Of a stretch of 47,558 nucleotides of DNA, positions 43,311 to 47,558 are shown piece after piece. The notes under the pieces are model-generated. The model saw only the letters and a list, made by a program, of their open reading frames with translations. It had not been told where the DNA came from and made no database searches. Numbering within the stretch: position 1 is the stretch's first letter; every line of letters starts with the position of its first letter. The position numbers were made by a program, and so were the translations under genes. Source of the stretch: Muribaculaceae bacterium Isolate-013 (NCI) (lineage in GTDB: Bacteria > Bacteroidota > Bacteroidia > Bacteroidales > Muribaculaceae); NCBI GenBank assembly GCA_004102785.1, contig SCEJ01000020.1, positions 1-47,558 of the forward strand. Direction: 5' to 3'.

Positions 43311-44648
43311 ATGCAATCCGACAAAACATTCGCCACGCGTTTCGGCGTAATCGCCGCCACCGTGGGTTCGGCCGTGGGCCTGGGCAATATATGGCGTTTT
43401 CCTTATGAATGCGGTGCCAACGGCGGAAGTGCTTTTCTGCTGGCCTACATAGGTTTTGTTATAGTGCTCGGTATCCCGGTGATATGCGCCGAATTTGTGG
43501 TGGGTCGCGCTTCCGGCACCAATGTGGCCGGCGCTTTCCGCAAACTTGGTGCCGGCCGGTTATGGCAGAGTATCGGTGTGATGGGAATCACCGCCTCGTT
43601 TTTCATAATGGGGTTCTATTCGGTGGTTGCCGGCTGGTGCATGGATTACATATGGCAGTCGGCCACAGGTTTCGGCGGCGTGGCGTCGCAGACCGAGCTT
43701 CATACCCGTTTCGATGAAATTGTGGCGTCGCCTCTTCGTCCGGTGGCCTGGACCATCGCGTTCCTTGTAGTCAACTTTATGGTTATAAGCCGCGGAGTGC
43801 AGAAGGGGATAGAGCGCATATCCAATCTGCTGATGCCGCTGCTGTTTGTCATCCTGGCTGTGTTCTGTGTCAATTCCCTGCTCATGCCGGGAGCGGCCGA
43901 GGGGATGGCATTCCTGTTCAAGCCCGATTTCAGCAAGCTCGACGGCGACGCGCTTCTTTCAGCCATGGGGCAGGCTTTCTTCTCGCTGAGTGTGGGGATG
44001 GGAGCGCTGATCACATATTCCTCATATTTCTCGAAGAAGACCTCGCTGGTGAAGACCGCCGGGATTACCGCGGCGCTCGACACCCTGGTGGCTGTAATGG
44101 CCGCCATAGTTATTTTCCCGGCATGTTTCTCGTTCGGCCAGGAGCCGGCAGCCGGCCCGCGCCTGGTGTTCGAGGTGTTGCCGTCGATATTCATGTCGCT
44201 CCCAGGCGGCCAGATCTGGGGCACGATGTTCTTTATCCTTTTGTTTGTGGCATCACTCACCTCCACAATATCCCTTTCCGAGGTGGTAATAGCCTGCATG
44301 GAAGGGGAATGGAAAATGAGCCGCGGCAAGGCCACCCTCATCGAGGGCGGGGCGGTAACGGTGATGGCCGTGCTGTCGTCGCTGAGTTTCGGAGCGCTGT
44401 CGGGCTGGACCATCTTCGGCATGAACTTTTTCAACTTGCTCGACTTCCTGTCGTCAAACATACTTCTGCCGGCAGGCGGGGTGTTGATTTCCATCTACGT
44501 GGGATGGGTGCTTGACCGCAGGATAGTAAGCCGGCAGCTCACGCCTCCGGGGCATACGCGGTCGGTGTGGGTGGCGCCTGTGTCGTTCTGCCTGCGTTTC
44601 ATAGCGCCTCCGGCGATTCTCGCCATCTTCATCTTCGGACTCCTCTGA
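43311..44648 (+). CDS. Sodium-dependent transporter of the NSS (SLC6-like) family
   Basis: The 445-residue membrane protein has about 11 membrane segments. The sodium and substrate signature of the family is present near the start (TVGSAVGLGNIWRFPYECGA), with unwound-helix residues in FFSLSVGMGALITYSSYF and the later SLTSTISLSEVV. Bacterial members take up amino acids such as tryptophan, tyrosine or leucine with sodium; the substrate here is not determinable. Confidence 0.93.
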   Translation: MQSDKTFATRFGVIAATVGSAVGLGNIWRFPYECGANGGSAFLLAYIGFVIVLGIPVICAEFVVGRASGTNVAGAFRKLGAGRLWQSIGVMGITASFFIMGFYSVVAGWCMDYIWQSATGFGGVASQTELHTRFDEIVASPLRPVAWTIAFLVVNFMVISRGVQKGIERISNLLMPLLFVILAVFCVNSLLMPGAAEGMAFLFKPDFSKLDGDALLSAMGQAFFSLSVGMGALITYSSYFSKKTSLVKTAGITAALDTLVAVMAAIVIFPACFSFGQEPAAGPRLVFEVLPSIFMSLPGGQIWGTMFFILLFVASLTSTISLSEVVIACMEGEWKMSRGKATLIEGGAVTVMAVLSSLSFGALSGWTIFGMNFFNLLDFLSSNILLPAGGVLISIYVGWVLDRRIVSRQLTPPGHTRSVWVAPVSFCLRFIAPPAILAIFIFGLL

Positions 44649-44696
44649 CAATCACGTTGTTGAGCTGTTAATTTTTTTACAATTTATTTGATTTTG

Positions 44697-44728
44697 TTTG
44701 GATTATAGCGCAAAAGCCATTACCTTTG
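44697..44728 (+). promoter_or_regulatory. Promoter of the second Rhs-tip island
   Basis: TTTG (44697-44700), 20 bp, TACCTTTG (44721-44728) is an excellent match to the consensus. Transcription would begin near 44735, so translation from any codon before that is excluded. The first good signal-peptide ATG, at 44774, follows after about 40 bases. Confidence 0.75.
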
Positions 44729-44841
44729 CGGTATCACATTACTGTGCACTGCCGCAAAAACGCGCTTTAATCCATGAAAAAATCGCTGATATTCATCTCG
44801 TTGCCAATCGTACTCTCAAGTATGGCGAATTTCCATATTTT

Positions 44842-45828
44842 ATGCGTCACATTTTAGAGGAAAATAACGTTAAGGATGAAATGCCTGACTGCACAGTCGA
44901 GGAGTTCTATCATTATTATCCTTTCGGCGAGCTGATGGCCGAGAGCAGCTACGGCAGCTTCAAAGCTCAGCGCTACACCGGCAAGGAGTCCGACACCTGG
45001 CTGGGTCCGTCGGTAATCGACAACTCCGCCCGCTTCAAACTCGGCGCGGCAGGCACCTTCACCTCAGTAGACCGTCTGGCCGACCAGACCCCCGGCGTTT
45101 CCCCCTACCTCTTCTGCGGCGGCGACCCAATCAACCATACCGACCCGACAGGGAATGACTATGAAGAAGAGATAGATCCGGCTAAAAGAGAATGGAGGAT
45201 AAAGGCGCAATTTTATACATTTGAGCGATTTGTTGCCAATTTACAAAAGGGGCTTGATTTTTGGAACAATCTTTCTGGTGTTTTTGAGATTAATGGTTAT
45301 ACAGTAGTCTTTGATTTAACATATATTGTTGTTGATGAAAATGATAAACATACACGGAACGGTGATATTGTCAATGAATTGAGGTGGTATGTTGAGGCGG
45401 ATAGACGAAAGTCTAAATTTGAGTTAAATTCAACAGATTATCATTATTCATCATCAAATGCCTATTTTGAGTATAAAAATGCGAACAATATGAAATCGGG
45501 GACTACATTTAATGGCTCAATAATAGGGGTAAATAAGTTGGGTGCTACGGAACTTACGATAGCGCATGAAATTGGTCATGTTTTAGGATTAGGGCATTTC
45601 TGGAAAGGTATAATGACAAGGACTTCATCTGATCCGAACAGATCCCCGTCTATCTCTTATGAAGAAATTTCACATATAATTAGTAGCGGATTGCGAGGAA
45701 ATCCATTTGGAGGCGATCCTTCTAATCCGCCAGGTCGAGGTTTTTTTCGTTATAATATCTATACTAAATCGATATATGAAATTATAATGAAAAGCATGAT
45801 AGATAGTTATTTCCCGTCAAATTATTGA
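44842..45828 (+). CDS. Rhs-core-tagged toxin tip with metzincin-like zinc protease domain
   Basis: The frame is open from 44698, but the promoter lies over its first codons, so ATG 44842 or ATG 44881 is more likely. The protein contains the end of a YD-repeat/Rhs protein (HYYPFGELMAE, RYTGKESDTW and SPYLFCGGDPINHTDPTGND). The AT-rich toxin part has the zinc-protease motif HEIGHVLGLGHF (HExxHxxGxxH), followed by IMTRTS, which may be the metzincin Met-turn. A signal-peptide-like ORF (MKKSLIFISLPIVLSSMAN) begins at ATG 44774 in another frame and stops at 44857, overlapping this frame. The gene thus looks like the 5' end and 3' tip of an Rhs gene joined out of frame. The Rhs part is GC-rich, the toxin part AT-rich. 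Confidence 0.75.
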   Translation: MRHILEENNVKDEMPDCTVEEFYHYYPFGELMAESSYGSFKAQRYTGKESDTWLGPSVIDNSARFKLGAAGTFTSVDRLADQTPGVSPYLFCGGDPINHTDPTGNDYEEEIDPAKREWRIKAQFYTFERFVANLQKGLDFWNNLSGVFEINGYTVVFDLTYIVVDENDKHTRNGDIVNELRWYVEADRRKSKFELNSTDYHYSSSNAYFEYKNANNMKSGTTFNGSIIGVNKLGATELTIAHEIGHVLGLGHFWKGIMTRTSSDPNRSPSISYEEISHIISSGLRGNPFGGDPSNPPGRGFFRYNIYTKSIYEIIMKSMIDSYFPSNY

Positions 45829-45880
45829 TAGCGAATACAATGAATACAAAAAAAAATGTGGATTATGTATAGCCAATCAG

Positions 45881-46939
45881 TTGATTGTGTGTTTTATGAT
45901 CATGTTGTGCGCTTGCGCTTCTCCTCAAAAAAAGGTTGCGAAAGTGCCTTACGATGTAACACACAAAGGAGCATATACCTGGACGCCATATATGGATGAA
46001 TCGAGATGGAATCTTTCGTTGTTCATGATGGATACTGTAAGTTATAGGCATCCGGTTATACTTACTGATAGACATGGAAGTTTCTTTGTCCTTTCTCGAG
46101 AAGATTTTGGGAAATTGAATTATGACGCCACTCTGTCAGATATTCTCTCACAGCCTTCGGGCGCACTAATGTCTGGTCCCAATGGAATATCGTCTTATTG
46201 GGGTGGGTGGTCAGAAGACAAAATGAAATCCTTAAAAGATATTCCATCATCTGAGGATGTTAGTTTGTCAACTGAGATTGATGATATATATGAGGGGCAG
46301 GATCAAAAGATTGAAAAGTTGAAAAAATTTGATGTGATCAATTATGATTCCAACTCATTATTTTTTGAAAAATATTTAATTCAAGGCGGCCAGTTCGACC
46401 GTTATGCTCCTAATAAGAACTCCATTATAAGTTATAGAGAATCGACTGAAATTCCTCTTGAGGATATCCCCGTGACTCTACCCTTCAAAGATCCAAATGC
46501 ATACTACTGGATGTGTGAGCCGATAGGAATAAGGAGCAGAAACACACCGGTTAATCATGTGAATCTGGACGACAGGGATTGCTATGATGCTGATACAATC
46601 TATATTAAAAAACCTGTGGTATTGCGAAGTAAAAAGGGATTGGAGTTTGTAATGCCGCTTAAAACTGCGATTAAACTCAAATTTGGTTTTACAGAGAGCG
46701 ATCTCATCGGTCGCCATGGTGTGAACATACTGACCTCTAATGCCGATTCGCTGGCAGCAGACTATAGGTTAGTACCATTATTAAAAAATTTTGATTTGGT
46801 AATGTGCGATAATCGCAATCATTCTTTCAGAATGTGTCTCGCAAAACTGAAAAGAATCTCTGATATCAGTGGTCTTAAAATAAATCTGACTGACAAGCTT
46901 GACTCGATAGGTTATTATCGTTTTGTTTATCCAATGTAA
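45881..46939 (+). CDS. Lipoprotein of unknown function next to the metzincin-like toxin
   Basis: The frame starts at TTG 45881 (ATG 45896 is an alternative) and encodes MIMLCACASPQ, a lipobox-like sequence, then a 330-residue body with no recognised domain. ATG 45840 begins a frame MNTKK that stops soon; adding one A to the A9 run (45848-45856) would join it to this protein and give a longer lipoprotein signal. It lies 52 bases after the toxin. It may be an immunity protein, though it is larger than most, or an unrelated lipoprotein. AT-rich. Confidence 0.65.
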   Translation: MIVCFMIMLCACASPQKKVAKVPYDVTHKGAYTWTPYMDESRWNLSLFMMDTVSYRHPVILTDRHGSFFVLSREDFGKLNYDATLSDILSQPSGALMSGPNGISSYWGGWSEDKMKSLKDIPSSEDVSLSTEIDDIYEGQDQKIEKLKKFDVINYDSNSLFFEKYLIQGGQFDRYAPNKNSIISYRESTEIPLEDIPVTLPFKDPNAYYWMCEPIGIRSRNTPVNHVNLDDRDCYDADTIYIKKPVVLRSKKGLEFVMPLKTAIKLKFGFTESDLIGRHGVNILTSNADSLAADYRLVPLLKNFDLVMCDNRNHSFRMCLAKLKRISDISGLKINLTDKLDSIGYYRFVYPM

Positions 46940-47154
46940 ATAGCTGCTTTATCTACAATGAAGGTCGCAACTTCTCCATTTGTAGTAGCCATGAAACTGT
47001 TATTTAAATGATTGAATTTTAACTCTATGGAAGAAAATGGCGTGAAGAAAATTTCACCTGTTTTATCATCAAATACTTTATGGTGATAATAGGGCTGGCT
47101 TTTATTGTTGGTATGAGTGGCATACAGGCACGCGAGTTGCATTTTGGGGAGCAC
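46927..47154 (-). pseudogene. Possible fragment of a beta-propeller gene on the minus strand
   Basis: The minus frame encodes 75 residues with protein-like composition (HKVFDDKTGEIFF, LNNSFMATTNGEVATF). It is reminiscent of the C-terminal part of Bacteroidetes six-bladed propeller proteins, from memory. It is short and overlaps the ends of two plus-strand genes, so at best it is a remnant. Confidence 0.2.
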
Positions 47155-47448
47155 TATACTGTTGATGCCTCATTAGAGGAAACCATAGATTTCTTTTTGG
47201 AAACAAGAGACTCGTTATATAATTATTCTGATGAGGAAATGAGAAAAGAGTTCTACCCCATTGCATCCATCGATTCCATAAGGAAATCAATACAGAACGG
47301 CGTTGTAAATTCGTCGACACTTGGTTTTTTCCGAAGTTTTGTATTGGCAAGACGGTTCGAGTGGACGATTCTCTCAGAGAGTAATTTCGGATGGCGAAAT
47401 ACTACTCCTATTGTTGTTAGATTAAATCCGCTAAGTATGTTTTATTAA
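47080..47448 (+). CDS. Small secreted protein of unknown function
   Basis: The 122-residue product begins with a signal peptide (MVIIGLAFIVGMSGIQA/RE), followed by a charged, soluble region (DASLEETIDFFLETRD, DEEMRKEFYPIASIDSIRKS). I recognise no family. It lies in the AT-rich island, 140 bases after the lipoprotein gene. It may be a further effector or immunity-type gene. Confidence 0.5.
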   Translation: MVIIGLAFIVGMSGIQARELHFGEHYTVDASLEETIDFFLETRDSLYNYSDEEMRKEFYPIASIDSIRKSIQNGVVNSSTLGFFRSFVLARRFEWTILSESNFGWRNTTPIVVRLNPLSMFY

Positions 47449-47460
47449 AGAATTAATGCA

Positions 47461-47558
47461 ATGAAATCCATTTTCAAACGTTATTGTCTTACATATACTT
47501 ATCTCTCCAATTATGTCAAGACAAGCAACGAAGATAAATATAAGCGAGGAGCAACGAA
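47461..47558 (+). CDS. 5' end of an unidentified gene, cut by the window edge
   Basis: ATG 47461 opens a frame (MKSIFKRYCLTYTYLS...) that stays open to the end of the window, 12 bases after the previous gene's stop. Only 32 codons are visible, too few to recognise a family. Confidence 0.35.
   Translation, partial: MKSIFKRYCLTYTYLSNYVKTSNEDKYKRGAT

Noticed and set aside
1-47558. CRISPR arrays, tRNA and rRNA genes
   Set aside because: No regularly spaced repeats and no recognisable tRNA or rRNA sequence were seen on either strand by eye.

Overview
The window looks like a chromosomal segment of a gut Bacteroidales, most likely Muribaculaceae-like. The support is a SusC/SusD pair, many secreted proteins with type IX secretion (T9SS) C-terminal domains, Bacteroidetes -33/-7 promoters (TTTG, about 20 bp, TAnnTTTG), and a GC-rich core. 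The family assignment is inference; no rRNA or other phylogenetic marker is present.

Layout. (1) 1-2440 is an AT-rich island: the 3' end of an IS transposase, then a tight three-gene operon of a transglutaminase-like secreted protein, an Rhs-core-tagged toxin tip with a permuted papain-like domain, and a small membrane protein that is probably its immunity factor. (2) 2547-14830 encodes envelope and secreted proteins: a PpiD/SurA-like chaperone, a leucine-rich-repeat protein and a subtilisin-like protease in one unit (both T9SS-tagged), a modular T9SS-tagged surface protein, a small outer-membrane barrel and a SIMPL protein. (3) 15031-30278 is a beta-1,3-glucan utilisation locus: susC, susD, a stand-alone secreted module, GH16 (carrying a second copy of that module), GH3 and GH128, all on the minus strand, with a divergent membrane-spanning LuxR-type regulator. 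A direct repeat with 22-bp spacing lies just upstream of the predicted susC promoter. (4) 30372-37125 is a glycine-cleavage operon, lplA-gcvT-gcvH-gcvPA-gcvPB-lpdA. (5) 37306-37394 holds a candidate small RNA. (6) 37502-42920 is cvpA followed by sufB-sufC-sufD-sufS for Fe-S cluster assembly. (7) 43055-44648 has a DUF2007 protein and a sodium:neurotransmitter-symporter-family transporter. (8) 44697-47558 is a second AT-rich Rhs-tip island: a metzincin-like toxin, a lipoprotein, and further secreted unknowns or remnants.

How the parts work together. In the glucan locus, surface endo-enzymes (GH16, GH128) carry T9SS-type tails, whereas the GH3 beta-glucosidase has only a Sec signal and is probably periplasmic. 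That implies cleavage outside, import by SusCD and final hydrolysis inside. The glycine-cleavage operon carries its own lipoate ligase and dihydrolipoyl dehydrogenase, so it supplies everything needed to lipoylate and recycle GcvH. The two Rhs-tip islands are the most unusual part: at three places a signal-peptide-coding start lies in a different frame from the body of the protein, twice at a homopolymer (T6 at 1406-1411, A9 at 45848-45856). This fits phase variation, decay or assembly error, and needs read-level evidence.
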